Source of the DNA: Salininema proteolyticum | GTDB taxonomy: Bacteria; Actinomycetota; Actinomycetes; Mycobacteriales; Micromonosporaceae | Assembly (NCBI RefSeq): GCF_042685645.1 | Contig: NZ_JBHUNX010000001.1 | Coordinates: forward strand, 2,790,001-2,854,000 | Reading direction: 5' to 3' | Length of the DNA stretch: 64,000 nucleotides | In this document: one piece after another, positions 42,861 through 51,485 of the stretch | How the letters are laid out: the number at the start of each line of letters is the position of its first letter | Position numbering within the stretch: position 1 is the stretch's first letter | Made by a program: the position numbers and the translations under genes | The notes under the pieces: generated by a model | Seen by the model: the letters and a program-made list of their open reading frames with translations, nothing else | Told to the model about the DNA's origin: nothing | The model's database searches: none

Positions 42861-43814
42861 TCAGCCGAACCCGTCCACTCCCGTCAATCCCGCCGAGAGC
42901 TCCCAGAGCCTCTCCGCCGCGTCCGTGTCCCGGACCCAGGGTTTGTAACCGCCTACCAGCATGTCGTCCGAAGTCGCCGGGCCGGCGAGATCGCAGTCCT
43001 GGCAGTAAGCTCCACCATGCTCGTCGAGCAGCGGAGACGTGGCCGCCCAGACCGCCGTCGCAGCGCCCTGCCGCGGAGTCTTGAATCCCGCGGCCGGCTT
43101 CCCCTCCTCGGTCCACCAACCCTGAGCGCGCTGTTCCTTCATCGGCACATGGCGCTGGAGAGGGGTGAGGATGCTGCCGGGGTGGACCGCGAAGGCCCGA
43201 ATTCCTTCCGCCGCACCGAGCGTGTCGAGGTGCAGCGCGAAGAGGGCGTTGGCGGCCTTGGACTGCGCGTAGGCCTTCCACCGATCGTAAGAGGAGCGGA
43301 AGTGCGGGTCGTCCCACCGTATGCCGGAGAGGAAATGTCCGGACGAGGTGAGCGAGACGACCCTCGCCCCCGGAGACAGCATCGGCCGCAGCAGGTTGAC
43401 GAGGGCGAAGTGTCCCAGGTGGTTGACGGCGAAGTGCGCCTCCCAGCCCGGGCCGACCCTGGTCTCGGGACAGGCCATGATTCCCGCCGCGGCGATGACG
43501 ATGTCGAGCGGGCGCCCGCGGCGGAGGAAGCGTTCGGCGAACGCCCGGACTCCGGCGAGGTCCGCCAGGTCGAGCTCGTCGACCTCGACCCCTCTCACGC
43601 CGGCCAAGGCCCGTTCGGCCTCGGCGGGGCGCCGCGCGGGGACGACGACCGAAGCCCCGGCCGCTGCCAGGGCCCGCGCCATCTCCAGTCCGATGCCGGA
43701 ATACCCTCCCGTGACCAGGGCCGTCCTGCCGAAAAGCCCGACAGCGGAGAGAACCCCGTCGGCGGTGTCGGCGGCACCGAATCCGGTGCCGATCTCGTGC
43801 TGTTCTTTGATCAT
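42861..43814 (-). CDS. Short-chain dehydrogenase (retinol/protochlorophyllide-reductase-like)
   Basis: A 317-residue classical SDR. The cofactor motif TGGYSGIGLEMARAL is near residues 34-48, the adenine-pocket acids DELDLADL near 78, NHLGHFALV near 130, the catalytic serine in VSLTSSGH near 153 and YAQSK near 181. The longer C-terminal part fits the retinol dehydrogenase-like subgroup, which acts on bulky hydrophobic alcohols or ketones. It is divergent from a MerR regulator with only 52 bases between starts, so the regulator most likely controls it. Confidence 0.92.
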   Translation of the reverse strand: MIKEQHEIGTGFGAADTADGVLSAVGLFGRTALVTGGYSGIGLEMARALAAAGASVVVPARRPAEAERALAGVRGVEVDELDLADLAGVRAFAERFLRRGRPLDIVIAAAGIMACPETRVGPGWEAHFAVNHLGHFALVNLLRPMLSPGARVVSLTSSGHFLSGIRWDDPHFRSSYDRWKAYAQSKAANALFALHLDTLGAAEGIRAFAVHPGSILTPLQRHVPMKEQRAQGWWTEEGKPAAGFKTPRQGAATAVWAATSPLLDEHGGAYCQDCDLAGPATSDDMLVGGYKPWVRDTDAAERLWELSAGLTGVDGFG

Positions 43815-43829
43815 GCCGAGGAGACTACA

Positions 43830-43849
43830 ACCTAGAGTCAGCTATAGGT
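43830..43849. promoter_or_regulatory. MerR-type operator between SDR and merR
   Basis: ACCTA (43830-43834) and TAGGT (43845-43849) form an inverted repeat. On the SDR strand it lies between TTGACC (43852-43847) and TGTAGT (43829-43824). Boxes separated by 17 or, with a shifted -10, 19 bases with a central palindrome are the layout of MerR-controlled promoters. Confidence 0.5.
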
Positions 43850-43854
43850 CAAGC

Positions 43855-43860
43855 TAAGAT
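43855..43860 (+). promoter_or_regulatory. -10 element of the merR gene
   Basis: TAAGAT six bases before the ATG at 43867; leaderless layout. Confidence 0.5.
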
Positions 43861-43866
43861 CGGCTC

Positions 43867-44280
43867 ATGAACGATAAAGCCGAGGCGATCCCCATCGGCG
43901 AAGTCGCCGTTGAGACGGGCCTGAGTATCCACGCACTCCGGTATTTCGAGCGCGAAGGCCTGATGCTCCGCGCCATTCCGCGGTCGAGCGGCGGGCAACG
44001 CCGGTACGGGCGAGCCGATGTGGACTGGCTCGTCCTGGTCAACCGGTTGCGCGACTCGGGCATGCCGCTCACCGAGATCCGACGGTTCGCCGACCTCGTC
44101 CGCTCCGGACCGGGCAATGAGACCGAACGCCTGGACCTGCTTCGGCGGCACGAGGAGGCCGTCCGGGCCAAGCTCGACGAGCTCGGCGCCTGCCTCGACG
44201 TCATCCACAACAAGGTCGAGGTGTACGAGAGGCACGTGCGGGAGGGCACCGCTGCCGGTGTCTGGTCGCCCGAAACGTGA
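43867..44280 (+). CDS. MerR-family transcriptional regulator
   Basis: A 137-residue regulator: winged HTH IPIGEVAVETGLSIHALRYF followed by EREGLM and SGGQRRYGRADVDWL (residues 8-58), then the long dimerisation helix (about 80-120) and a short tail. There are no cysteines positioned for metal sensing, so the ligand may be an organic compound or aldehyde; this is inference. It shows the YADH-like subgroup form common next to oxidoreductases. It is divergent from the SDR gene, its presumptive target. A perfect 18-bp hairpin ends the transcript. Confidence 0.93.
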   Translation: MNDKAEAIPIGEVAVETGLSIHALRYFEREGLMLRAIPRSSGGQRRYGRADVDWLVLVNRLRDSGMPLTEIRRFADLVRSGPGNETERLDLLRRHEEAVRAKLDELGACLDVIHNKVEVYERHVREGTAAGVWSPET

Positions 44281-44305
44281 CGGAGAGGTTCCGGCGGCCG
44301 GACAG

Positions 44306-44346
44306 CGGAAAAGGGCGGCGGGACCGGGTCCCGCCGCCCTTTTCCG
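44306..44346. terminator. Strong bidirectional terminator, merR / dapB
   Basis: A perfect 18-bp stem (44306-44323 with 44329-44346) around a five-base loop. The stem contains four A:T pairs at its base, giving a TTTT run in both directions. Confidence 0.88.
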
Positions 44347-44352
44347 AACCTT

Positions 44353-45084
44353 CTAGTCCAGCAGCTCGTCGAGGCCGACGACCAGGCCCTCGCGCCGCAT
44401 CACCTCGCGGACGGCGAGTAGGACGCCGGGCATGAACGAGCCCCGGTCGGTCGAGTCGTGAGACAGGGTCAGGCGCTCGCCCTCGCCGCCGAACCAGACC
44501 TGCTGGCTGGCGACATAACCGGTGGCGCGGACCGCGTGGACCGGCACGCCGTCGACCTTCGCCCCGCGCGAGTGGTCCGGGTCGCACTCGGTCGCGTCGG
44601 GGAACTCCGGCAGGCCCTCGCGCGCCTGCGCGATCATCCTGGCGGTGTGAACGGCGGTCCCGGACGGGGCGTCGATCTTGCGGGGGTGGTGCGCCTCGAT
44701 GATCTCGGCAGACGGAAAGTACTTGGCCGCCTGGCCGGCGAAACGCATCAGCAGCACCGCGCCGATGGAGAAGTTCGGAATCACCGCCGCGGCGGTCCCG
44801 GTCTCCTCGCTCCAGCCGCGGACGGTCGCGATCCGCTCGGCGTCGAAGCCGGACACGCCGACGACGGGCCGGACGCTGTGCTTCAGGGCCCACTCGGTGT
44901 TGCCCATGACGGCGCCGGGCAGGGTGAAGTCGACGACCGCCTCAGCCCCGGCCTCGGTCAGCTTCTCCAACGGGTCGCCGTGGTCCAGCGCGGCGGCCAG
45001 CTCCATGTCCTCGGCGCCGTTCACGGCCTCCACGACGGTGGAACCCATGCGTCCCGAGGCTCCCAGTACTCCCACACGAATCAA
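44353..45084 (-). CDS. dapB: 4-hydroxy-tetrahydrodipicolinate reductase
   Basis: A 243-residue reductase of the lysine/diaminopimelate pathway, acting on the product of DapA. The N-terminal nucleotide motif is VGVLGASGRMGS, VDFTLPGAV is near residue 52, and the catalytic signature EAHHPRKIDAPSGTA is near 133-147. The start is a TTG at 45084, chosen because GGAGAGGA lies eight bases upstream and the sequence aligns with the family from there. It lies directly downstream of pnp after a terminator; the pepR protease gene usual between pnp and dapB in actinomycetes is absent. Confidence 0.96.
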   Translation of the reverse strand: MIRVGVLGASGRMGSTVVEAVNGAEDMELAAALDHGDPLEKLTEAGAEAVVDFTLPGAVMGNTEWALKHSVRPVVGVSGFDAERIATVRGWSEETGTAAAVIPNFSIGAVLLMRFAGQAAKYFPSAEIIEAHHPRKIDAPSGTAVHTARMIAQAREGLPEFPDATECDPDHSRGAKVDGVPVHAVRATGYVASQQVWFGGEGERLTLSHDSTDRGSFMPGVLLAVREVMRREGLVVGLDELLD

Positions 45085-45130
45085 GGCTTCGGTCCTCTCC
45101 AGAACTCGATACAGAACAAAAACGAAAAGA

Positions 45131-45155
45131 GGGGCGGGGCACCAGGCCCCGCCCC
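45131..45155 (-). terminator. Intrinsic terminator of pnp
   Basis: A perfect 10-bp G/C stem (45131-45140 with 45146-45155), followed on the minus strand by a T-rich run, a classical rho-independent terminator. Confidence 0.88.
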
Positions 45156-45177
45156 ACTCTAACGCTGGGTCAGCGGA

Positions 45178-47568
45178 TCAGTCCTCGTCGCGGCGACGGC
45201 GACGACGGCGGCGCTCGCCGTTCTCGTCGTCCCCTCCGCGGGACTCGCGGCGCGGTCCGCGGTCGCGGTCTCCGCCGCGCCCGCCCTCGCGACGGCCTCC
45301 GCGGCCGCCTTCACGGCGCCCGCCCTCGTCGCGGGAGGGACGGCCCTTCTTGTAGCCCTCCGGCTCCTCGCCCTCAGGGTAGACCTTGTCGAGGTAGATC
45401 TTGCCGCGGTTGTCGATGTCGGTGATCTCGACCTCGAGCTTGTCGCCGACGTTGAGCACGTCCTCGACGCGGTCGACGCGCTTGCCGTCGCCCACCTTCG
45501 AGATGTGCAGCAGGCCGTCGCGGCCCGGCACCAGCGAGATGAAGGCGCCGAAGTCGGTAGTCTTGACGACCGTGCCGAGGAAGCGGTCGCCGATGTTGGC
45601 CTGGGCCGGGTTGGCGATCGCGTTGATCGTCTCCACGGCGGCCTCGGCCTGGTGGCCCTTCTCGGCCGACACGTAGATGGTGCCGTCGTCCTCGACGGTG
45701 ACGTCCGCGCCGGTGTCCTCGGTGATCTGGTTGATCGTCTGGCCCTTCGGGCCGATGACCGCGCCGATCTTGTCGACGGGGATCTTGAGGGTCGTGATGC
45801 GCGGAGCCGACTCCGCCAGCTCGCCGGGGGCGATGATGGCCGAGGCCATGACGTCGAGGATCTCCAAGCGGGCCTCGCGGGCCTGGCGCAGCGCGGCGGC
45901 CAGGACGTCCGAGGGCAGGCCGTCGAGCTTCGTGTCCAGCTGCAGGGCGGTCACGAACTCGGTGGTGCCGGCGACCTTGAAGTCCATGTCGCCGTACGCG
46001 TCCTCGGCGCCGAGGATGTCGGTCAGCGTGACGAACTTGGTCTCGCCGTCGACCTCCTGGCTGATGAGGCCCATCGCGATGCCCGCGACGGCGGCCTTGA
46101 GCGGCACGCCCGCGGCCATGAGGCTCATCGAGGAGGCGCACACGGAGCCCATCGAGGTCGAGCCGTTGGAGCCGATGGCCTCGGAGACCTGGCGGATCGC
46201 GTAGGGGAACTCCTCCTTGCCCGGCAGCACCGGGACCAGGGCGCGCTCGGCGAGCGCTCCGTGGCCGATCTCGCGGCGCTTGGGGCTGCCCACGCGGCCG
46301 GTCTCACCGGTCGAGTAGGGCGGGAAGTTGTAGTTGTGCATGTAGCGCTTCTTGGTGACCGGCGACAGCGTGTCGATGGCCTGCTCCATGCGCAGCATGT
46401 TCAGCGTGGTGACGCCCAGGATCTGGGTCTCGCCGCGCTCGAACAGGGCGGAGCCGTGGACGCGCGGGAGGATGCCGACCTCGGCCGACAGCGGGCGGAT
46501 CTGCTCCGGGCCGCGGCCGTCGATGCGGACGTTCTCGGCGATGACGCGGCGGCGCACGTACTTCTTGGTCAGCGAGCGCAGGGCGTTTCCGATCTCGCCC
46601 TCGCGGCCCTCGAAGTCCGCGCCGATCTTCTCCAGCAACTCGGCCTTGACGGCGTCGAGCGCGGCGCCGCGCTCCTGCTTGTCGGCGATGGTGAGCGCCT
46701 CGTCGAGCTTCGTGCCCACGGCGTTCTCGGCCGCGGTCAGGACGTCGTCCTCGAAGTCGGGGAAGCGGGGGTAGTCGCCCTCGGGCTTGGCGGCGCGGTC
46801 GGCGAGGACCTTCTGCGCGCGGACGAGCTCGGCGATGACCGGCTTGACGGCCTCGAGGCCCTCGGCGACGATCTCCTCGGTCGGCTGCGGGGAGCCGCCC
46901 TCGACGTGCTCCATGACCTTGTCGGTGGCCTCGGCCTCGACCATCATGATGGCGACGTCGCCGTCGTCCAGGACGCGGCCGGTGACGACCATGTCGAAGG
47001 TGGCGCGCTCGATCTCCTCGATGGTCGGGAAGAAGACCCACCGGCCGTCGATGTGGACGGCGCGGGTCGAGCCGAGCGGTCCGGAGAACGGCAGGCCGGC
47101 CAGCTGGGTGGCCATGCTCGCGGCGTTCATCGCGATGACGTCGTACTCGTGGGCCTCGTCGAGCGCCATGACGGTGCCGATGACCTGGACCTCGTTGCGG
47201 AGCCCGTCGGCGAAGGAGGGGCGCAGGCCGCGGTCGATGAGGCGGCAGGTGAGGATGGCGTTCTCGCTGGGACGGCCCTCGCGGCGGAAGAAGGATCCGG
47301 GGATGCGTCCGGCGGCGTACATGCGCTCTTCGATGTCGACCGTCAGCGGGAAGAACTCCAGGTGGTCCCTGGGGGACTTCGAGGCGGCGGCGGTGCCGAG
47401 GACGACGGTGTCGTCCATCTGCACGACGGCCGAGCCCTGGGCCAGCTTGGCGAGCTTGCCGGTCGAGAAGGTGAGCTCCCTCTTGCCGAATTCACCGTTG
47501 TCGATGACGGCGGTGGAGGCCTCCTCGCCGAGGCGGTGGCCTTCGGCCTGGGATTGTTCGGTTGTCAT
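45178..47568 (-). CDS. pnp: Polynucleotide phosphorylase
   Basis: A 796-residue 3'-5' phosphorolytic exoribonuclease and polymerase. It has two RNase PH domains (about residues 20-150 and 345-560), the second with the phosphate site GSNGSTSMGSVCASSMSLM, a KH domain (KIPVDKIGAVIGPKGQTINQ) near 610-670 and an S1 domain (RFLGTVVKTTDFGAFISLVPG) near 690. A basic arginine/glycine-rich tail (after 730, RRxGGRGG-type repeats) may bind RNA. In actinomycetes this enzyme also synthesises 3' tails. It follows rpsO in the conserved order, 295 bases apart. Confidence 0.97.
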   Translation of the reverse strand: MTTEQSQAEGHRLGEEASTAVIDNGEFGKRELTFSTGKLAKLAQGSAVVQMDDTVVLGTAAASKSPRDHLEFFPLTVDIEERMYAAGRIPGSFFRREGRPSENAILTCRLIDRGLRPSFADGLRNEVQVIGTVMALDEAHEYDVIAMNAASMATQLAGLPFSGPLGSTRAVHIDGRWVFFPTIEEIERATFDMVVTGRVLDDGDVAIMMVEAEATDKVMEHVEGGSPQPTEEIVAEGLEAVKPVIAELVRAQKVLADRAAKPEGDYPRFPDFEDDVLTAAENAVGTKLDEALTIADKQERGAALDAVKAELLEKIGADFEGREGEIGNALRSLTKKYVRRRVIAENVRIDGRGPEQIRPLSAEVGILPRVHGSALFERGETQILGVTTLNMLRMEQAIDTLSPVTKKRYMHNYNFPPYSTGETGRVGSPKRREIGHGALAERALVPVLPGKEEFPYAIRQVSEAIGSNGSTSMGSVCASSMSLMAAGVPLKAAVAGIAMGLISQEVDGETKFVTLTDILGAEDAYGDMDFKVAGTTEFVTALQLDTKLDGLPSDVLAAALRQAREARLEILDVMASAIIAPGELAESAPRITTLKIPVDKIGAVIGPKGQTINQITEDTGADVTVEDDGTIYVSAEKGHQAEAAVETINAIANPAQANIGDRFLGTVVKTTDFGAFISLVPGRDGLLHISKVGDGKRVDRVEDVLNVGDKLEVEITDIDNRGKIYLDKVYPEGEEPEGYKKGRPSRDEGGRREGGRGGRREGGRGGDRDRGPRRESRGGDDENGERRRRRRRRDED

Positions 47569-47863
47569 ATGTGTATTGTGCTCCTATTTTCTGTGTTCGC
47601 CAGGAGCGCGGCCCGCCGGGGCCTCCCTCGCGGGAGGAGGATTCCGGTCATCGATCGAAGCACACGCTGGAGCGGGCTCCACCGTATGCCACTACCGAGG
47701 ACCGGGGTTCGGCGCGGGACGCGGCCTGGGTGTCGGGTCCGGTCGGGACCGGACGTTCTGTCTGGAATGCTACCCGTTCCGCGCTGCGGGGACGAATGGT
47801 TCGTCCGACGCGGAGGTCATACGCGAAGAGGAGCGGGCTCGCCGCTCCTCTTCCCGTCAGGTC
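47569..47863. other. rpsO-pnp intergenic region
   Basis: 295 bases. It holds the hairpin at 47825-47853 next to rpsO and the pnp leader with an AGGAG about 11 bases before the ATG. No gene is supported in it. Confidence 0.6.
47825..47853 (-). terminator. rpsO-pnp intercistronic hairpin
   Basis: A perfect 12-bp stem (47825-47836 with 47842-47853), loop of five, 10 bases after the rpsO stop. No T-run follows, so it may be a partial terminator or an RNase III processing site, as known in the E. coli and Streptomyces rpsO-pnp operons. Confidence 0.7.
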
Positions 47864-48133
47864 TTATCCGCGGATCCCCAGCCGCTCGATGAGCGAGCGG
47901 TAGCGGGTGATGTCCTCGTTGCGGAGGTACTTGAGCAGACGGCGGCGCTTGCCGACCAGCAGCAGCAGCCCGCGGCGGCTGTGGTGGTCGTGCTTGTGCT
48001 GCTTGGAGTGCTCGGTGAGCTCCGAGATGCGGGCGGTCAGGAGGGCCACCTGGACCTCCGTCGAGCCGGAGTCGCCCTCGTTGACGGCGTACTCCTTGAT
48101 GATCTCTGCCTTCTTGGCGGAATCGAGCGCCAT
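47864..48133 (-). CDS. rpsO: 30S ribosomal protein S15
   Basis: An 89-residue ribosomal protein, full length. Recognisable S15 segments are GDSGSTEVQVALLTARISEL near residues 20-39, HSKQHKHDHHSRRGLLLLVG near 42-61 and KRRRLLKYLRNEDITRYRSL, which bind 16S rRNA helices 20-22. AAGGGAG stands before the ATG. It is placed between ribF and pnp as in nearly all actinobacteria. Confidence 0.98.
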   Translation of the reverse strand: MALDSAKKAEIIKEYAVNEGDSGSTEVQVALLTARISELTEHSKQHKHDHHSRRGLLLLVGKRRRLLKYLRNEDITRYRSLIERLGIRG

Positions 48134-48234
48134 GGTCTCCCTTTACAGGTAGTTCGGATGGAGGTCCACGCAGTCCGCGGCGTCGTGCAGACTCGTGGGC
48201 CGCCCGTGAGCGGCGGTTAAAGCCTAGCAGGCCC

Positions 48235-49164
48235 TCACCGGCGCTCCAAGAGGCGGCGTGCCTGGTCGACATCGGCGCCTATCTGTTCGACCAGGTCGTC
48301 GAGGTTGTCGAACGTGGTCTGGCCGCGCAGGCGGTGAGCGAAGTCAAGCCGGACGGCCTTGCCGTAGAGGTCGCCGGAGAAGTCCAGCGCATGGGCTTCG
48401 ACGGTGCGGGCCCCCTCGCCGAAGGTCGGGTTGGTGCCGACGCTGACGGCGGCCGGGAGCCGGTCGAACCCGACGTGGAGCCAGCCGGCGTAGACGCCGT
48501 CGGCGGGGACCGCCGCGTGGGTGTCGTGTCCGATGTTCGCGGTGGGGAAGCCGAGGTCGACTCCGCGGCCGGCTCCGCGGACCACGCTCCCCTCCAGGCT
48601 GTGGGGCCGGCCGAGGACCTCGGCGGCCTTCTCGACCTCGCCCTCGGCGATGAGGCCCCTCGCCCGGGTCGAGGAGAAGGCCTCGTCGTCGGCGGCGAGG
48701 GTCTGCGGGAGGACGGTGAAGTCGTACTTCTCCCCCAGCTCGGCCAGGAGGGCGGTGTCTCCGGCGGCCTTGTGGCCGAAGCGGAAGTTCTCGCCCACGA
48801 TCACGGCCTCGGCGTGGAGGCGGTCGACCAGGACCTCCTTGACGAAGTCCTCGGGGCTCAGCTGGGACAGCTCCCTGGTGAACGGGAGGACGACCACGGC
48901 GTCCACACCCTGCTCACCCAGGAGCTGGACCCTCCTGTCGACGCTGGTCAGGGCCGCGGGAACGTGTTTGGGAGCGACGACGGCGGTGGGATGCGGGTCG
49001 AAAGTGACGACCACGGAGCGCGCGCCGGGGCGCCGCCTCGCTTCGTCGGCGGTGGTGCCGACGAGTGTCCGGTGGCCCCGGTGCACTCCGTCGAACACGC
49101 CGATGGCGACGACGGAGCGGGGCCAGTCTTGGGGAGTCTCTTCGATTCCGCGCCAGGTTTCCAT
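48235..49164 (-). CDS. ribF: Bifunctional riboflavin kinase/FAD synthetase
   Basis: A 309-residue enzyme making FMN and then FAD. The N-terminal adenylyltransferase domain has VVAIGVFDGVHRGH near residue 20, VTFDPHP near 54 and VGENFRFGHKAAGD near 122; the GxFDGxHxGH nucleotidyl motif is intact. The C-terminal kinase domain has DLGFPTANI, GVYAGWL, VSVGTNPTFG and VEAHALDF. The ATG at 49164 opens the family-typical sequence; a frame extending six codons upstream is unlikely. Confidence 0.96.
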   Translation of the reverse strand: METWRGIEETPQDWPRSVVAIGVFDGVHRGHRTLVGTTADEARRRPGARSVVVTFDPHPTAVVAPKHVPAALTSVDRRVQLLGEQGVDAVVVLPFTRELSQLSPEDFVKEVLVDRLHAEAVIVGENFRFGHKAAGDTALLAELGEKYDFTVLPQTLAADDEAFSSTRARGLIAEGEVEKAAEVLGRPHSLEGSVVRGAGRGVDLGFPTANIGHDTHAAVPADGVYAGWLHVGFDRLPAAVSVGTNPTFGEGARTVEAHALDFSGDLYGKAVRLDFAHRLRGQTTFDNLDDLVEQIGADVDQARRLLERR

Positions 49165-49205
49165 AACTAAAGAGTGTCGCACTCGCCGGAGGCGGCGGCA
49201 ATGGA

Positions 49206-49236
49206 GCTGTGAGGGAAGTCAGCCTTCCTTCACAGC
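49206..49236 (-). terminator. Hairpin at the 3' end of the small membrane-protein gene
   Basis: A 13-bp stem with one G-U pair (49206-49218 with 49224-49236), overlapping the stop codon of the gene ending at 49230. Confidence 0.6.
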
Positions 49237-49469
49237 AGCATGGACTCCGACGCGTCGCCGGACGAGGCGAAGATCAGCAGTAGGACAACGCCTATGGCCA
49301 CGAGGACGAACACTCCGAACAGGACCCATGTGTTGCCGATGGCGCCGCTCTGGGCGTCGGCCTCGTCGCCCACGACGGACGGCAGCTCGTCGGGCCTCTC
49401 GTGGCCGGTGGTCTCCTGCTGCTCGAGTGACAGGGCGTCGCGGATCTCGGCGGGCATTTCCTCTTTCAT
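49230..49469 (-). CDS. Small tail-anchored membrane protein
   Basis: A 79-residue protein. About 45 acidic, polar residues (MKEEMPAEIRDALSLEQQETT and on) are followed by one membrane helix TWVLFGVFVLVAIGVVLLLIF near 47-67 and a ten-residue tail. This is a tail-anchor or single-pass design. The ATG at 49469 has GGGGGA five bases upstream; a GTG four codons earlier is also possible. No family is recognised. It lies just upstream of ribF on the same strand but ends in its own hairpin. Confidence 0.65.
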   Translation of the reverse strand: MKEEMPAEIRDALSLEQQETTGHERPDELPSVVGDEADAQSGAIGNTWVLFGVFVLVAIGVVLLLIFASSGDASESMLL

Positions 49470-49610
49470 GGCGTCCCCCACTCGGCCGGGTATCGGGAAT
49501 CTGTAGGCAATCCTGATTGTGGCTCAGCCGAATGGGGGACGCTGGGTTTTAGCAAAACAGTCCGAAATATGTTCGCGATTCGCGCGGATTTCTCTGACCG
49601 AGGGCCGACA

Positions 49611-50507
49611 CTATCCCTTCACCGAGCCGGCCAGCAGACCCCGGACAAAGTACTTTTGCAGGAACAGGAAGACCGACAAGGGCACTATAATGGACACGAA
49701 CGCCGCCGCGGGCAGGCGCGCCCAGTTGTCCCCCGTCGCTCCGACGAGGTTCGCCAGCGCCACCGTCAGCGGGTTGGTCGCGGGTCCTCCCCCGAACACC
49801 AGTCCGACCAGATAGTCGTTCCAGACCCACAGGAACTGGAAGATGCCGATCGACGCGATGGCCGGTGCCGCCAGCGGCACCACCACCTTGCGGAAGATCT
49901 GCACGTGCCCGGCCCCGTCGACCCGGGCGGCCTCCACCACCTCGCCGGGAATCTCCCGGATGAAGTTGTGCATCAGGAAGACCACCAGCGGCAGGCCGAA
50001 GACGGTGTGCGCCACCCAGATCTGCACGTACCTCTCGAAGCCGTCCAGGCCCCAGCCGGGCATGAGCGTCACGCCCCCGACCTGCACCCCCTCGGAGAAC
50101 ATCTTCAGCAGCGGCACGATGACCATCTGAAGCGGCACTATCTGCAGCGCGAAGATCGCCACGAACAGGACCAGGCGTCCCTTGAAGCGGATCCAGGCGA
50201 TGGCGTAGGCGGCCATGCATCCGATGGCTATCGGCAGCAGGACGCTCGGCACGGCGATGACGAGGCTGTTGACGAAGTAGTTCGCCAGTCCCCCGCCCGA
50301 CCGGTCGGAGTAGAGCACGTAGTTGTAGGTCTCCAGCGTGAACGCCGGCTCCGAGGCCACCGTCCACCAGCCGGTGGACGTCACGTCCTCCGGCGGGCGC
50401 AGCGAGTTCACGAACAGGCCGGCCGTGGGCAGCGTCCACAGCATGGCGATCAGGACGGCCGCCAGGCTGCCTGCCCGGCTGGAGAGCTTCTCGGCGAGAG
50501 TCTTCAT
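49611..50507 (-). CDS. Carbohydrate ABC transporter permease, MalG/AglG-like
   Basis: A 298-residue inner-membrane permease with six helices. The EAA loop that contacts the ATPase is VVEAARVDGAGHVQIFRKVVVP near residues 190-211, followed by the usual C-terminal KYFVRGLLAGSVKG. It forms the channel with the second permease upstream. The ATG overlaps the stop of the upstream gene in TGATG. No ATP-binding subunit is encoded here; actinomycetes often share one MsiK-type ATPase among several sugar importers. Confidence 0.94.
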   Translation of the reverse strand: MKTLAEKLSSRAGSLAAVLIAMLWTLPTAGLFVNSLRPPEDVTSTGWWTVASEPAFTLETYNYVLYSDRSGGGLANYFVNSLVIAVPSVLLPIAIGCMAAYAIAWIRFKGRLVLFVAIFALQIVPLQMVIVPLLKMFSEGVQVGGVTLMPGWGLDGFERYVQIWVAHTVFGLPLVVFLMHNFIREIPGEVVEAARVDGAGHVQIFRKVVVPLAAPAIASIGIFQFLWVWNDYLVGLVFGGGPATNPLTVALANLVGATGDNWARLPAAAFVSIIVPLSVFLFLQKYFVRGLLAGSVKG

Positions 50508-51484
50508 CAGCGTCCCTCCCTCTGGGCCCGCCGCAGGACGCGCACCTGGTAGACGATGGCCGGGACGACCAGGACCAGCAGCAGGACGGCCATGGCCGAG
50601 CCGCGGCCTATGTTGTTCTGCTCGAACACCTGCGCCCACATGTTGTGCGCGACCACGTCGGTCCCCCTCCGGCCGCCGGTCATCGTCCGGACGATGTCGA
50701 ACAGCTTCAGCGTGGCGATGAATATCGTAATGAGGACCAGCACGATCGCCGGGCGGATGCTCGGCACGGTCACCCGCCAGAACAGCTGCCACGGGTTCGC
50801 GCCGTCCATCAGCGCCGCCTCCGTGATCTCCGCGGGCACGCCCTTGAGCGCCGCCGACAGCAGGACGGTGGCGAAGCCGACCTGGATCCACACCAGGATC
50901 AGCACCAGCAGGAGCGTGTTGGCCGGCCACTCCCGCAGCCAGTCGACCGGGGGCAGCCCCAGCGACGTCGCGATCCCGTTGAGGAGGCCCACCTGCTCGG
51001 CGCCCGCCGGCCGGATGTCGTAGACGAACGTCCAGATCACCGACGCCCCCACGAAGGAGATCGACATGGGCAGGAAGACCAGCGTCTTGTAGATCTTCTC
51101 GCCCCGCCTGCCGTCGATGAGGACCGCGTAGACCAGCCCGATGAACGTCGCCGAGAGCGGGGCCGCCACGATCCAGATGCCCGTGTTGACGAGCATGTGC
51201 TGCGTGTCGGGGTCCGTCAGCGCCCAGGTGAAGTTGTCGAACCAGACGAACCGCTCGCCGGTCTTGTCGAACATGGACAGCGCCAGCGTGCGCAGCGCCG
51301 GGACGACGAGGCCCACGCCGAGGAAGAGGAGTGCGGGGAACAGGAAGAGGGCCGCCGTGAGGCCCTCCCTTCCCGCCTTTTTGGACAGCCCGGCCTGGGA
51401 GAGGAAGAAGGCGACCAGCGCGCCGACGGCGGCCAGTCCGATCCCCAGCCAGGCCAGGCGGTCGAATAGGTCTTGCGCTTCCAC
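50507..51484 (-). CDS. Carbohydrate ABC transporter permease, MalF/AglF-like
   Basis: A 325-residue permease. It has an additional hydrophobic helix at the very N-terminus (LAWLGIGLAAVGALVAFFL) before the standard set of six, and its EAA loop is ITEAALMDGANPWQLFWRVTVP near residue 220. The extra helix and length resemble alpha-glucoside permeases of the AglF type. The GTG start lies one base after the stop of the binding-protein gene, so translation is coupled. It acts with the MalG-like permease and an unlinked ATPase. Confidence 0.93.
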   Translation of the reverse strand: MEAQDLFDRLAWLGIGLAAVGALVAFFLSQAGLSKKAGREGLTAALFLFPALLFLGVGLVVPALRTLALSMFDKTGERFVWFDNFTWALTDPDTQHMLVNTGIWIVAAPLSATFIGLVYAVLIDGRRGEKIYKTLVFLPMSISFVGASVIWTFVYDIRPAGAEQVGLLNGIATSLGLPPVDWLREWPANTLLLVLILVWIQVGFATVLLSAALKGVPAEITEAALMDGANPWQLFWRVTVPSIRPAIVLVLITIFIATLKLFDIVRTMTGGRRGTDVVAHNMWAQVFEQNNIGRGSAMAVLLLVLVVPAIVYQVRVLRRAQREGR

Positions 51485-51485
51485 G

